The notes under the pieces are model-generated. The model saw only the letters and a program-made list of their open reading frames with translations. It did no database searches and was not told the origin of the DNA. From NCBI RefSeq assembly GCF_042648365.1, contig NZ_JBHRXI010000001.1, positions 186,001-250,000 of the forward strand: a stretch of DNA of 64,000 nucleotides, written 5' to 3'. Of this stretch, positions 18,707 to 27,470 are shown piece after piece. The stretch comes from Lutimaribacter_A marinistellae. Its GTDB lineage: Bacteria > Pseudomonadota > Alphaproteobacteria > Rhodobacterales > Rhodobacteraceae. The position numbers were made by a program, and so were the translations under genes. Positions within the stretch are counted from its first letter, which is position 1, and each line of letters begins with the position of its first letter.

Positions 18707-19195
18707 ATGCCCGATCTCTTTCGCCCGACAGATGCTGCCGCCCGCGCACAGGCAAGCAGCCTGATCGACAGTGCGACCTATGCCGCGCTCGCCGTGACCG
18801 ACCCCGACAACGGCCGCCCCTCGATCAGCCGTATCGCGCTTGCAACGGATCAACGCGGCATGCCCTTGTCGCTGATTTCTTCGCTCGCGCCGCATACAGC
18901 CGCGCTGGAGGCCAATCCGGCCTGCGCTCTTCTGATCGGCGAACCCGGCGACAAGGGCGACCCGCTGACCCACCCGCGCCTGACGCTGCATGCAACCGCA
19001 CGCATCATCGCGCGTGAGACCCTGGATCATGCCGAATTGCTGGCCCGGTACCTTTCACTCAGACCCAAGGCCGCGCTCTACGCCGATTTCGTGGATTTCC
19101 GCTTTGTCCTCTTCGCGCCCGAGGATGCGCTGCTCAATGGCGGGTTCGGCAAGGCCTTTCGCCTCACCGCCGCCGATCTCGACCATCGGGGTTAA
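18707..19195 (+). CDS. Pyridoxamine 5'-phosphate oxidase-fold (HugZ-like) protein
   Basis: 162-aa split-barrel flavin-binding-type protein. The opening (ARAQASSLIDSATYAALAVTDPDNGRPSISRIALATDQRG) and the LLIGEPGDKGDPLTHPRLTLHATA block match small PNPOx-like and HugZ N-terminal domains, which bind FMN or heme. ATG at 18707 follows an AGGAG site. Its TAA stop shares bases with the TAA stop of the convergent cupin gene in the palindrome TTAA at 19192-19195. The ligand cannot be decided from sequence. Confidence 0.82.
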   Translation: MPDLFRPTDAAARAQASSLIDSATYAALAVTDPDNGRPSISRIALATDQRGMPLSLISSLAPHTAALEANPACALLIGEPGDKGDPLTHPRLTLHATARIIARETLDHAELLARYLSLRPKAALYADFVDFRFVLFAPEDALLNGGFGKAFRLTAADLDHRG

Positions 19196-19653
19196 TCGTC
19201 CGGCGTGACAGGCCTGCCGTCTTGCCTGGTCAGGCGGCCACCGGGATGCAGGACCAGATCGATCTCGGCGTAATGGCACCGATCCAACGGATCCTTTGAC
19301 CCCACGACAAGGAAGGTTGCCGGCTCCTGCGACCCGTTCCGCAAGCAATGGCCATTCTCGACCCCTGCCGGAAAAACCGCGATGTCACCGGCACCCAACC
19401 GGGTTTCGCCGCCATCCTCGACCAGCATTACCTCGCCGCTCAGCACGACCACCAACTCGTCGTTGCTGTCGTGCCAATGCCGGTGCGAGGACGCCGCCCC
19501 CGGCATCAGCGTTTCGACATTGGCTCCGAGCCGTTCCAGCCCATGCGCCTGCGAGATCGCCCGCCCTTCATAAGGGCCGAGCGGCCCGGCGACGGCCTCG
19601 ACCGCGTCGGGCCCGTCATGAACCGGCAAATCGTCAAGCACGACCTTGGGCAT
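19192..19653 (-). CDS. Cupin domain protein
   Basis: 153-aa single-domain cupin. Motif 1, SSHRHWHDSNDELVVVLSGEVMLVEDGGE, keeps the metal-ligand histidines and glutamate; motif 2 is FPAGVENGHCLRNGS. The domain occupies residues about 40-130, with a tail rich in basic residues. It follows uspA on the same strand at 32 nt, so co-transcription is possible. Small cupins of this kind bind sugars, organic acids or metals, and no specific substrate can be named. Confidence 0.83.
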   Translation of the reverse strand: MPKVVLDDLPVHDGPDAVEAVAGPLGPYEGRAISQAHGLERLGANVETLMPGAASSHRHWHDSNDELVVVLSGEVMLVEDGGETRLGAGDIAVFPAGVENGHCLRNGSQEPATFLVVGSKDPLDRCHYAEIDLVLHPGGRLTRQDGRPVTPDD

Positions 19654-19685
19654 GTCATTCCTCCGGGGTCACGGCCACATCGTGG

Positions 19686-20093
19686 TCACCGTACCACATG
19701 AACCGCGCATTGCGCATGGCGCACCACCTGCGCCGCCGTGGACCCCAAAAGAAGGTCCTGCATCCCAGGCCGGTGCGACGCGATGATGATAAGGTCGGGA
19801 TGGTTCTCTCCGGCCCAGTCCAGGATCGACCGTCCGGAATGCCCCTCGATGACCACGGCCTTGGCATTGGGCAACTTGCTGGCCATGTCGGACAGTTCCG
19901 ACTGGATCGCCTGCCGGGCCTCTTTCAGGTAATCCCCCGGCAAATATGAAATCGCGTAGTCGGGGATATGCTCGACCACATGCAGCAACGTGATCTGCGC
20001 CTCGGGTGTCGCCAACAGCTGCGCCAGCTTCATCGGCGCTGACACGTCGCGTTCCTTGTCAAAGGAAATCGGGACCAGGATGTTGTGATACAT
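19686..20093 (-). CDS. Universal stress protein UspA family
   Basis: 135-aa single Usp domain. The N-terminal strand MYHNILVPISFDKERD, LLHVVEHIPDY and the C-terminal nucleotide loop DLIIIASHRPGMQDLLLGSTAAQVVRHAQCAVHVVR are all recognisable; the G-x2-G-x9-G(S/T) signature is modified to RPGMQDLLLGST. ATG at 20093 is preferred over an in-frame start 10 codons upstream because GAGGAG lies about 7 nt before it. A Crp/Fnr-like half-matched box lies about 63 nt upstream of the start, suggesting oxygen-linked control. Confidence 0.9.
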   Translation of the reverse strand: MYHNILVPISFDKERDVSAPMKLAQLLATPEAQITLLHVVEHIPDYAISYLPGDYLKEARQAIQSELSDMASKLPNAKAVVIEGHSGRSILDWAGENHPDLIIIASHRPGMQDLLLGSTAAQVVRHAQCAVHVVR

Positions 20094-20149
20094 GGATGCT
20101 TCTCCTCTCATTTGCCGGATCAACCTGCGTCAGGCTGGCCCGGCTCACA

Positions 20150-20163
20150 TTGATCCACGTCAC
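20150..20163 (-). promoter_or_regulatory. Imperfect Crp/Fnr-type box upstream of uspA
   Basis: Read on the minus strand this is GTGACGTGGATCAA, one base away from the TTGAC-N4-ATCAA pattern of Fnr-type regulators. It is centred about 63 nt before the uspA ATG, which would suit an activator site with a short untranslated leader. It overlaps the end of the upstream monooxygenase-fold gene by four bases. A chance match cannot be excluded. Confidence 0.35.
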
Positions 20164-20489
20164 ACACCAAGGTCGAAGGTTTCGGCAACGTCGTACATCA
20201 CCGGCTCGAAGCTGCGACACAGCTCGTTGATCCGCCGATTGCGCTCGCGCATTTCGGGCGTGCGCAACATGGCCTGGAAATCCTCGCGCCGCTGCCATTG
20301 CGAGTAGTTTGCGATCCGGGTCTGCGCATCGTTCACATGCAGGCCTGCCGAAATGAAACCGGGTTGCTTCGAGATGAAGTCGGCATAGGCCTCGGTCAGC
20401 GCTTCCAGCAGGTCCTGGCAGGTTCCCGGTGTCATCTCGAAGGTGGTGATGACCGTCTGGATGCTGGCATCCTTGGAAATCTTCGGCAT
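20160..20489 (-). CDS. Antibiotic biosynthesis monooxygenase (ABM)-fold protein
   Basis: 109-aa ferredoxin-like alpha/beta barrel protein. The pattern IQTVITTFEMTPGTCQDLLEALTEAY, then FISAGLHVNDAQTRIANYSQWQRREDFQAML, is the ABM signature of small dimeric barrels that act as cofactor-free monooxygenases or heme-binding proteins. ATG at 20489 is chosen because a GGAGGAG site sits 6 nt before it; the in-frame GTG 12 nt upstream would lie within that site. It lies between parA and uspA on the same strand. Confidence 0.8.
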   Translation of the reverse strand: MPKISKDASIQTVITTFEMTPGTCQDLLEALTEAYADFISKQPGFISAGLHVNDAQTRIANYSQWQRREDFQAMLRTPEMRERNRRINELCRSFEPVMYDVAETFDLGV

Positions 20490-20517
20490 TGGCTCCTCCA
20501 CTGCTAAGGGGAGCCTA

Positions 20518-21150
20518 TCACAGATTTTCCAGAATGCCCTCGATTTCCTGCATCAATCCAGTGACTTCGCCATGAGCAGGCCCCTTCGGCGCCTCAAGCG
20601 CCGTACGCCCCTGCCCCAAGGTCTCGGCATAGACGATGCGGTTGGCCAGCATGTGCGCTGCAACCTCGGCCTCCATCTCGGCCGCCTTGGCCGCGACGTC
20701 CTTGGCCAGGCGTGTTCCGGGCCGCGCCCGCGTCATCACCATCATCGCCGGTTTGCGCTCGCGGTCGGCAAGGTACAGAACCACTTCGACAGCCCAAAGA
20801 TCGAGATGCGAGGTCGCAACCGGGATCAGCACCAGATCCGCCGCGCGCATCGCCGGGCGCAGGTCGCTGTCGGCCTTGGGCGGGGTGTCGATGATGACGA
20901 TGTCATGCGCACGGGCAAGCTTGCCCACCTCATAGGACACACCCCATGCCGACGCCGTGGAAAACTCCAGACCGGGCTCGTCGCCCTGCTCAACCCGCGT
21001 CATGAACCAGCGACCGGCGCTGCCCTGAGGGTCGGTATCCATCAGCGCAACCGACTTGCCAGCCCGCGCAAAGGCCACGGCGAGGTTCACCGCCATCGTG
21101 GTCTTGCCACTGCCGCCCTTCTGTTGCGCGATCGTGATTACATGCCCCAT
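20518..21150 (-). CDS. ParA-family ATPase (orphan)
   Basis: 210-aa deviant-Walker ATPase. The signature KGGSGKTTMAVNLAVAFA (residues 11-28) has the first lysine typical of ParA/MinD proteins, Walker A' is MDTDPQGSAGRW, and Walker B lies in IVIIDTPPKADSDLRPA. There is no parB beside it, and the protein is shorter than chromosomal ParA (about 260 aa), closer to VirC1/ParA-like cargo-positioning ATPases. The ATG at 21150 faces the outer-membrane-like gene at 21287 across 136 bp that contain a TTAA-N6-TTAAC motif. Confidence 0.87.
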   Translation of the reverse strand: MGHVITIAQQKGGSGKTTMAVNLAVAFARAGKSVALMDTDPQGSAGRWFMTRVEQGDEPGLEFSTASAWGVSYEVGKLARAHDIVIIDTPPKADSDLRPAMRAADLVLIPVATSHLDLWAVEVVLYLADRERKPAMMVMTRARPGTRLAKDVAAKAAEMEAEVAAHMLANRIVYAETLGQGRTALEAPKGPAHGEVTGLMQEIEGILENL

Positions 21151-21286
21151 GCGCCCCTCCTACGCTGCACCGCAGCATACAAGGTCGCAACGCCGCCGCA
21201 ATGGGGAAATCGACGCAGGGGCCTGCAACCCGGTAACGGCTCGTTAACCTTCTTTAACCAAGGTCGGCCGCAGGAGGGCTCGGGGC

Positions 21287-21946
21287 ATGTGGCGTATCCT
21301 GATGGTGTTGGTGCTCGCCTGTCAGGCGATGGGCCCGGCATCCGCCGGGGCGTGGATGCGCGAGCATGGCACCGGCTTCACCGCCGCAACGGCAACGCTG
21401 CGACAACCGCGCGACAGGTTCGAGTATGAAAGCGCGGTCTACACCGAATGGGGACTGTCCCCGCGCGTCACCCTCGGTTTCGACGTGAACGAAAACGCCG
21501 GGCTGGCGGGCCACGTCCTTGTCTTTGCGCGCTATCCCCTGTGGGATTTGGGCAGGCACGGCCGCTTCGCCACCGAAATCGGCATCGGTGCCTGGCACTG
21601 GCAATCCGACTGGGCACCGATGCACAAGTTCACGCTGTCCTACGGGCGTGGTCTGACCACCGGCTGGGGAAACGGCTGGCTGGCGGTTGACGGGGCCCTT
21701 GAATACCGATCCGGCGAACCGATCCGCAAACTCGACATGACGGTCGGCCTCTCCACCCCTCGCCGCATCGACCCGATGCTGTCGCTCGAGACATCCTATG
21801 CCCGCGGCCAAATGGCATGGACCCTGACCCCGGGCCTGACCATCGACAGGAAAAAGGACAGGGGAACATGGGTGATCGGGCTGGAACGCAAGTCCGCCCT
21901 GCCCGATCAGTTCGGCTTCAAGCTCGGCCTGTGGAAGACCTTCTGA
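21287..21946 (+). CDS. Putative secreted outer-membrane beta-barrel-like protein
   Basis: 219-aa protein with a signal peptide (MWRILMVLVLACQAMGPASA) and an all-beta pattern of alternating aromatic strands: EYESAVYTEWGLSPRVTLGFDVNEN, HRFATEIGIGAW-like segments and WVIGLERKSALPDQFGFKLGLWKTF. It ends in an aromatic residue (Phe), as many outer-membrane proteins do. I do not recognise a named family. Start at 21287 follows AGGAGG by about 10 nt. The next gene on the opposite strand ends only 3 nt downstream. Confidence 0.68.
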   Translation: MWRILMVLVLACQAMGPASAGAWMREHGTGFTAATATLRQPRDRFEYESAVYTEWGLSPRVTLGFDVNENAGLAGHVLVFARYPLWDLGRHGRFATEIGIGAWHWQSDWAPMHKFTLSYGRGLTTGWGNGWLAVDGALEYRSGEPIRKLDMTVGLSTPRRIDPMLSLETSYARGQMAWTLTPGLTIDRKKDRGTWVIGLERKSALPDQFGFKLGLWKTF

Positions 21947-21949
21947 CGA

Positions 21950-24235
21950 TCACTTGTCCACCCGCACCAGCACCTGGATCTCGCCCTGCAGCGCCTCGGG
22001 CCAGTTCGCGCGCACCTGCCTCTGGTTCGGCCCCTGCTGCAGCTGGACATACGGCGTCGCGAATTTCACCGCCCCGCCGGGGCCGCGCAACGGGCCCAGT
22101 GTCGTGATCGCGTCGATGCCGCGCGCCTCTGCGTCAAAGGGCAACTCCCCGTCTGTATCGACGGTCCAGACCTGCGCCGCCGTGTTCTGCGCATGCCGCA
22201 GTCGCAAAGGGTTGGCCGCCTGCTTGACGACGCCGTGATAGGTGTTGCCCTCGTAATGGATATCCGCGAACCGGTCGAAATTCATCGCACCGAAACTGGT
22301 ATCCAACCGCTCCGCCCTGTCGATATAGCCGTTGATCGAGCGGAACTTGTTGCCCGTCACCGACAGCCCGTTCAGGAAATGCCCAGCCCCAAAGGGGCGC
22401 ACGACGATATAGCTGAACCATTGCGCGACCTCGCCCGACAGAAAGATGTTGTCGGTGATGCTCATCGCGCTGAACGAGAACCCGTTCACGAAATCGGGAA
22501 AATTGTCGTGCTCGTTTGTCCACTCGATATGGCAGTTGTCGACATAATTCTCAGCGATGGTCGAGCTCGTGTAGGTGCCGATGATGATGATGCCCGCAGT
22601 CCGCGTGCCGTTCTCGATCTCATCCCCCTGGAAAAAGTGATTGCCCAGGACCAGGTTGTTCGCACCGCTCAGCACCGCGAAATGACGAAACCGCGTCGCC
22701 CGGCAATGGCGCAGCTTCACATCATTGGCATTGGCGTTGATCGCGATCGAGGATCGGTTGGGTACCGTCTCACCCTCTTCCGCCGACAGGAACTGGCAAG
22801 TATCGATGAGCATGCCCTGGCACCCGCCTCCCATCGAGGTGATGCCACGATCCTTGGGCCGGCTCACGAAACAGTTGGTCAGTGAAAACCCGGATCCGCG
22901 CTGTGCCACGCGGATGCCGCTTGCCCGGCTGTTGCACTGGAACTCGATCCCTTCCATCCCGAATTTCGACAGCGAGTCGAACCCCGAGAAATCGAGCATG
23001 CACTTGAAGTGGCGAAAGGTGTAATTCTGCGCGCCCGCCGCATCGTAAAGAGGGGCATTCAGCGTAACTTCCTGTGCGGCCACGTTGACCTCGCGCACGT
23101 AGATCTCGCGCCCCACGCCGTTGCCCGAAACGTGCGATCCCACAAGGATATTGGCGGCATTCGCCACGTTCTTCAGCTTGCGGGAATCATTGGGGTCATA
23201 ACTGGCCTGAGACGTCACCACGGTCGTGTTCCAATGCGGGCTGTCCAGCGCATCGATCTGACCGTTTCGGATGATCCGCCTCGTGGAATAGCTGTTGCGA
23301 TTGGGAACCGCCGCCTGCATGTCCACCGGGTAGGTCAGGCCGATCTTGCGCCCGCCCATGTCCAGCGACTCGTGGTCGGAATTGTTGAGCAGCGCCTGAA
23401 ACGCCTTGCGAAACGCGATCTGCTCATCCCCGAACGCCTCGATATAAGTCGGCAGGTCGAAATTCTTGGTCAGCAGCAGCATGGCGTCGACCGGCATCGT
23501 CACCGTTCCCACGAACTCGATCTCGGAGACGATGCTGGTGGTCTGTGCCAGTCGATAGGTTCCTTGCGGCACCAGCACCCGCCGCCCGTTGGCCGCGGTA
23601 TCCGCCGCCTCGAACGCGGCGGAATCATCAGTCGTGCCGTCTCCCACCGCTCCGAAATCGCGCACGTCGACGACACCGATCATGTCGCGCAGGAACGCAC
23701 CGGTGACATCTGTGATCTCGATATCGTCGATCCGGACGATCCCGCCATTGGGTCCGGTCAGGTCCAGCCCGAAATGACCGTAAAGCGCCGAGGTGCCCCA
23801 TGGCATGTCCACACCGCTCCGGCGTCCGGTGCCGACGATGGCGGTAACCTCCACGACATCGCCATAGCTCGACAGCGCGACGCTCGGCCCGGTCTCGACG
23901 ACGCCCGCAAGGTGATTGCCACCCGCGCCACCGGCCCAGCCCGCAATCCGGACCGAGGGTAGATTGCCGCTGATCGCCTTCACACGCGCGCGCACCTGCA
24001 GATAGCAGCCCGGCAGGATCGGCGTCTGCCCCATATATCGCAGCCGCTGGACGTTGTCCGTCTTGCGCAGTTCCAGGCAGCCGCCGAAATCGGCATCCGC
24101 CGGGACATAGGCCGCATCTGCCGCACCCGCATAGGTGTCCGAGCCGGGCGTCCCATCGCCGCTGGACCACGCCGCCAATCCGTTCTCGAACGCGGGCGGC
24201 ATGAAAACGATGCCGTCGGTGATTGCCTTGTTCAT
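21950..24235 (-). CDS. Large parallel beta-helix (pectate-lyase-like) protein, possible GTA/phage-type spike
   Basis: 761-aa protein without a signal peptide. Residues 1 to about 195 form a jelly-roll-like carbohydrate-binding-type region (VRIAGWAGGAGGNHLAGV, FGLDLTGPNGGIVRIDDIEITDV). VVDVRDFGAVGDGTTDDSAAFEAA at about residue 200 is the classic start of a pectate-lyase-3/GH28-type beta-helix, which runs to about residue 640. A C-terminal tail follows. No export signal plus a beta-helix resembles phage tail spikes. In Rhodobacteraceae a head-spike fibre of the gene transfer agent (GhsB) is a candidate identity, which I infer only from architecture and memory. No other GTA gene lies nearby. Confidence 0.65.
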   Translation of the reverse strand: MNKAITDGIVFMPPAFENGLAAWSSGDGTPGSDTYAGAADAAYVPADADFGGCLELRKTDNVQRLRYMGQTPILPGCYLQVRARVKAISGNLPSVRIAGWAGGAGGNHLAGVVETGPSVALSSYGDVVEVTAIVGTGRRSGVDMPWGTSALYGHFGLDLTGPNGGIVRIDDIEITDVTGAFLRDMIGVVDVRDFGAVGDGTTDDSAAFEAADTAANGRRVLVPQGTYRLAQTTSIVSEIEFVGTVTMPVDAMLLLTKNFDLPTYIEAFGDEQIAFRKAFQALLNNSDHESLDMGGRKIGLTYPVDMQAAVPNRNSYSTRRIIRNGQIDALDSPHWNTTVVTSQASYDPNDSRKLKNVANAANILVGSHVSGNGVGREIYVREVNVAAQEVTLNAPLYDAAGAQNYTFRHFKCMLDFSGFDSLSKFGMEGIEFQCNSRASGIRVAQRGSGFSLTNCFVSRPKDRGITSMGGGCQGMLIDTCQFLSAEEGETVPNRSSIAINANANDVKLRHCRATRFRHFAVLSGANNLVLGNHFFQGDEIENGTRTAGIIIIGTYTSSTIAENYVDNCHIEWTNEHDNFPDFVNGFSFSAMSITDNIFLSGEVAQWFSYIVVRPFGAGHFLNGLSVTGNKFRSINGYIDRAERLDTSFGAMNFDRFADIHYEGNTYHGVVKQAANPLRLRHAQNTAAQVWTVDTDGELPFDAEARGIDAITTLGPLRGPGGAVKFATPYVQLQQGPNQRQVRANWPEALQGEIQVLVRVDK

Positions 24236-24361
24236 CCAGTTCCCTTTCCCAATCGCCAGCAGGGTCCGGGCCTCACCCGGAACGCAGGATCGATTGAGTA
24301 GGGCAGAGGCGTTAACCCCGCCTCAGGGCACCGTCACGGTGGTGTTGCGCCAGACAGACGC

Positions 24362-24760
24362 CTAGACGGACGGATCGCTTGCGCCCAGTATCTGCACGCC
24401 GTTGATCTTCCAGCCGTCTTCCAGCTGAACCATCTGGTAATCGAGGATATGCACCCGCCCTTGCGCATCGGTGACCATCACCTTCTGCCACAGGTTCCCG
24501 GCAATCTCGCGCAGTTCCAGAAAACGCAGGCTGCCCGGCCGCCACACCATGGGATATCCGTTCTGGACCATCGACCCGAAATTCTCCGGCGTTCGGAAAA
24601 GATCGCGGATCGTCGGGCTGGCATAGGTAAAAGCGGTGGTGAAATCGTCGGCGCGGAACGCATCGATCTGTGCGCGGATATTGGCCTCGATCTCATCGCT
24701 CTGCGCCAGTACCGGGCCGGATAGGCCAAGGGCGATGACGGCGGCAATCAAGTATCGCAT
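24362..24760 (-). CDS. DUF4864 domain secreted protein
   Basis: 132-aa protein with a signal peptide (MRYLIAAVIALGLSGPVLAQ). The rest is a DUF4864 domain, an NTF2-like fold: IEANIRAQIDAFRADDFTTAFTYASPTIRDLFRTPENFGSMVQNGYPMVWRP, then VHILDYQMVQLEDGWKINGVQIL. The start at 24760 has no strong SD, but the signal peptide supports it. Function is unknown. The 126-bp gap to the beta-helix gene contains a GAGGCG/CGCCTC hairpin (about 24307-24325) without a T-tract. Confidence 0.78.
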   Translation of the reverse strand: MRYLIAAVIALGLSGPVLAQSDEIEANIRAQIDAFRADDFTTAFTYASPTIRDLFRTPENFGSMVQNGYPMVWRPGSLRFLELREIAGNLWQKVMVTDAQGRVHILDYQMVQLEDGWKINGVQILGASDPSV

Positions 24761-24841
24761 GGGGCTACCTCCTGTTTAGTAGCTAGCCCCGCGTGTCGCA
24801 TCGTCAATTCGCGCGTGGCAGGGTTCCCCCCACCGCGCGCG

Positions 24842-26416
24842 TCAGGCCAACTCGCCCGCCAGCGCCTTGTCGATCAGCGCGATCGTGTCCTCGACACCGT
24901 ATAGCGCGATGAACCCGCCGAACCGCGGCCCCTGGCTTGCACCCAGAAGCACCTCGTAAAGCGCGGTGAACCAGGCCCGCATCGGATCGAACCGCTCGCG
25001 GCCAACCGAATAGACGATGGATTGCAACGCCTCGTCCTCGACCGGCCCGTCATAGGCCGCCAACTCCGTCCGCAGGGCTTCCAGCGCCTCGCGCTCCTGC
25101 TCGGTCGGGGCACGGTACTGGCGGGTGGGCTTCACGAAATCGTTGAAGTACCGCACCGCAAATCCCGCCGCCTGGTCGAGATCGGGATGGCTCTCGGCGC
25201 TTGCCTCCGGCGCATAGCGACGGATGAAACCCCACAGCGCCTCCTTCTCCTCTGCGCCCGAAACCGAAGCAAGGTTCAGCAGCATAGCGAACGGCACGAT
25301 CAGCGTGGATTCGGGGACGTCCCCGCCATGGATATGCCAGACAGGATTGTTCAGCTGCGCCTTCAGGTCCTGCCCCGGATAGGCCCGCAATTGCTGGTGA
25401 TACTCGTCCACCGCCTTGGGGATGACGTCAAAGAACAACCGCTTTGCCGTTTTGGGTTTCTGGTACATGAAATAGGACAGGCTCTCGGCGCTGGCATAGG
25501 TCAGCCACTCGTCGATGCTCACCCCGTTGCCCGACGATTTCGAGATCTTCTGCCCGTTCTCGTCCAGGAACAGCTCATATGTGAAATGCTCCGGCGCCTT
25601 CTCGCCCAGCACACGGCAGATACCGTCATAGATCGGCGTGTTGGTGCTGTGATCCTTGCCATACATCTCGAAGTCGACGCCCAGCGCCGCCCAGCGCGCG
25701 CCGAAATCGGGCTTCCACTGCAACTTCACGTTTCCGCCGGTCACCGGCAGGGTCCATTCGCGCCCGTCCTCGTCGTCAAAGGTCACCGTGCCGTCCTTGG
25801 CGTTGACCTCCTTCATCGGAACATACAGCACCCGGCCCGTTTCGGGATGGATCGGCAAGAAGATCGAATAGGTCTGCTGCCGCTCCTCTCGCAGGGACTT
25901 CAGCATGATCTTCATCACGTCGTCATAGCGTTCCGCGGCGCGCAGCAGGATTTCGTCGAACTGGCCGGACTTGTAGAAATCGGTCGCGCTGATGAATTCG
26001 TATTCGAACCCGAACGTGTCCAGGAACCGCCGCAGCATGGCGTTGTTGTGATGGCCAAAGCTCTCATGCGTGCCGAACGGGTCCGGCACGGCGGTCAGCG
26101 GCTTCTGAAGGTGCTCGCGCAGCATCTCCTGGTTGGGCACGTTGCCCGGCACCTTGCGCATCCCGTCCATGTCGTCCGAGAAACAGATCAGCTTGGTCGG
26201 AATGTCGGAAATCGCCTCGAACGCGCGGCGGATCATCGTCGTGCGCGCCACCTCGCCGAACGTGCCGATATGTGGCAGACCGCTGGGGCCATAGCCGGTC
26301 TCGAACAGGACGAATCCCTTCTCCGGCGGCGCCTTCTGGTAGCGTTTGAGCACCCGGCGCGCCTCTTCAAAGGGCCAGGCCTTGGACGCAAGTGCGGTGT
26401 CACGCAATTCAGACAT
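24842..26416 (-). CDS. lysS: Lysyl-tRNA synthetase, class I (archaeal type)
   Basis: 524-aa class I LysRS that charges tRNA-Lys with lysine. The HIGH-type motif is GLPHIGTFGE (near residue 47) and the KMSKS-type motif is KISKSSGNG (near residue 290), both on a Rossmann catalytic core. FETGYGPSGLPHIGTFGEVARTTMI and YELFLDENGQKISKSSG are diagnostic of this class rather than the class II LysS of most bacteria. Alphaproteobacteria are among the bacteria known to use it. The ATG at 26416 begins MSELRDTALASKAWPFEEA. No regulatory leader is evident. Confidence 0.95.
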   Translation of the reverse strand: MSELRDTALASKAWPFEEARRVLKRYQKAPPEKGFVLFETGYGPSGLPHIGTFGEVARTTMIRRAFEAISDIPTKLICFSDDMDGMRKVPGNVPNQEMLREHLQKPLTAVPDPFGTHESFGHHNNAMLRRFLDTFGFEYEFISATDFYKSGQFDEILLRAAERYDDVMKIMLKSLREERQQTYSIFLPIHPETGRVLYVPMKEVNAKDGTVTFDDEDGREWTLPVTGGNVKLQWKPDFGARWAALGVDFEMYGKDHSTNTPIYDGICRVLGEKAPEHFTYELFLDENGQKISKSSGNGVSIDEWLTYASAESLSYFMYQKPKTAKRLFFDVIPKAVDEYHQQLRAYPGQDLKAQLNNPVWHIHGGDVPESTLIVPFAMLLNLASVSGAEEKEALWGFIRRYAPEASAESHPDLDQAAGFAVRYFNDFVKPTRQYRAPTEQEREALEALRTELAAYDGPVEDEALQSIVYSVGRERFDPMRAWFTALYEVLLGASQGPRFGGFIALYGVEDTIALIDKALAGELA

Positions 26417-26528
26417 TTCGAAGGGTCTCCAGAACGAAGGGTAAAGCCCGCGCGCATCATGCGCGGGGCGCGGCTCCTCCTATTGTGCAGCCGCGGCAAG
26501 AGTCAACAAACATGCAAGGCGAAAGGCG

Positions 26529-27329
26529 TCAGGAAACAAGGCCCAGCGCCTCGTCCGAGGCACTGCCGGCGTATTTCTCGCGCGGGGGCCAGGGCCGGTC
26601 GCGCCAATCCGGTTCAAAGGCGAAACTTGACACCTCCCGTCCCTCGGGCAGGGCACCGTTCCCCTTGCCCATGGCGTAGTCGTAATACAGCTTCACGATC
26701 TCCTCGCGGCTTACCTGCTTGGCGGCCCGATGCTCCATGCAGGCTTCCCGCCACTGCCGGACCCGCGCATATTCCGCTTCTTCCGGCAGTTCGAACCCCT
26801 CGTAATATTCAAGGAACCAGAACCGCATGAACATCGGGGTGAACACTGCCTCGGCCAGCCCGAATTCATCGAAGAGGAACGGCCCCTCGGGCGCGTGATG
26901 GCGCAGGAAATCGTCAATCTGCCGATACAGCGTCAACAGCTTGTCGCGATGCTCGTCACGGGCTTGCATGTCCTGGTTCATCACGTACAGGTACCCCGCC
27001 ATCGTGAACGGCCCTTCAAGACCGATCAGCATCGACTCGACGGCATGTTCCAGCGGGTCCGCGCGGCGCAACGGTCCGCCCGGGATGACCTCGTCCAGAT
27101 AACGCAGGATCACCAGGCTTTCCTTGACGATCGCGCCTTGGGCCGTCTCCAGCACCGGCAGGGCCGTCGTGCCGCGCGTCTTCTTCAGCAGCTCCGGATC
27201 GCGCGGTTTGGTGATGTCGACGACCCGGAACTCCACCGCGTCCTGCGCCCCGCGCAGGGCCAGCATGATTTCCAGCCGCTGCGAAAACGGGCATACGGGA
27301 ATGTGATAGACGATGGGTTTCGCGCTCAT
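26529..27329 (-). CDS. Glutathione S-transferase family protein
   Basis: 266-aa GST-like protein. The thioredoxin-fold N-terminus YHIPVCPFSQRLEIMLALRG has a cysteine active-site motif (CPFS), as in omega-type or glutaredoxin-like GSTs. GTTALPVLETAQGAIVKESLVILRYLDE holds the cis-proline and glutathione-binding ES pair. Residues about 95-235 form the helical C-terminal domain. A GGAGA site precedes ATG at 27329. An extended tail beyond residue 235 has no assigned function. The substrate is unknown. Confidence 0.85.
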   Translation of the reverse strand: MSAKPIVYHIPVCPFSQRLEIMLALRGAQDAVEFRVVDITKPRDPELLKKTRGTTALPVLETAQGAIVKESLVILRYLDEVIPGGPLRRADPLEHAVESMLIGLEGPFTMAGYLYVMNQDMQARDEHRDKLLTLYRQIDDFLRHHAPEGPFLFDEFGLAEAVFTPMFMRFWFLEYYEGFELPEEAEYARVRQWREACMEHRAAKQVSREEIVKLYYDYAMGKGNGALPEGREVSSFAFEPDWRDRPWPPREKYAGSASDEALGLVS

Positions 27330-27470
27330 GGGAAGGTCTCCAATCCTCTGCTTTCCCAGGCTAACGCAGAACGCGCGCAAATGGCAGCATGCTGCGCGGA
27401 ACGCACCCATGCTTGAACCGCCCCCTCGCCGCGATTACGGTGCGGCGCGAACACCCAGACAGGACCGCAC

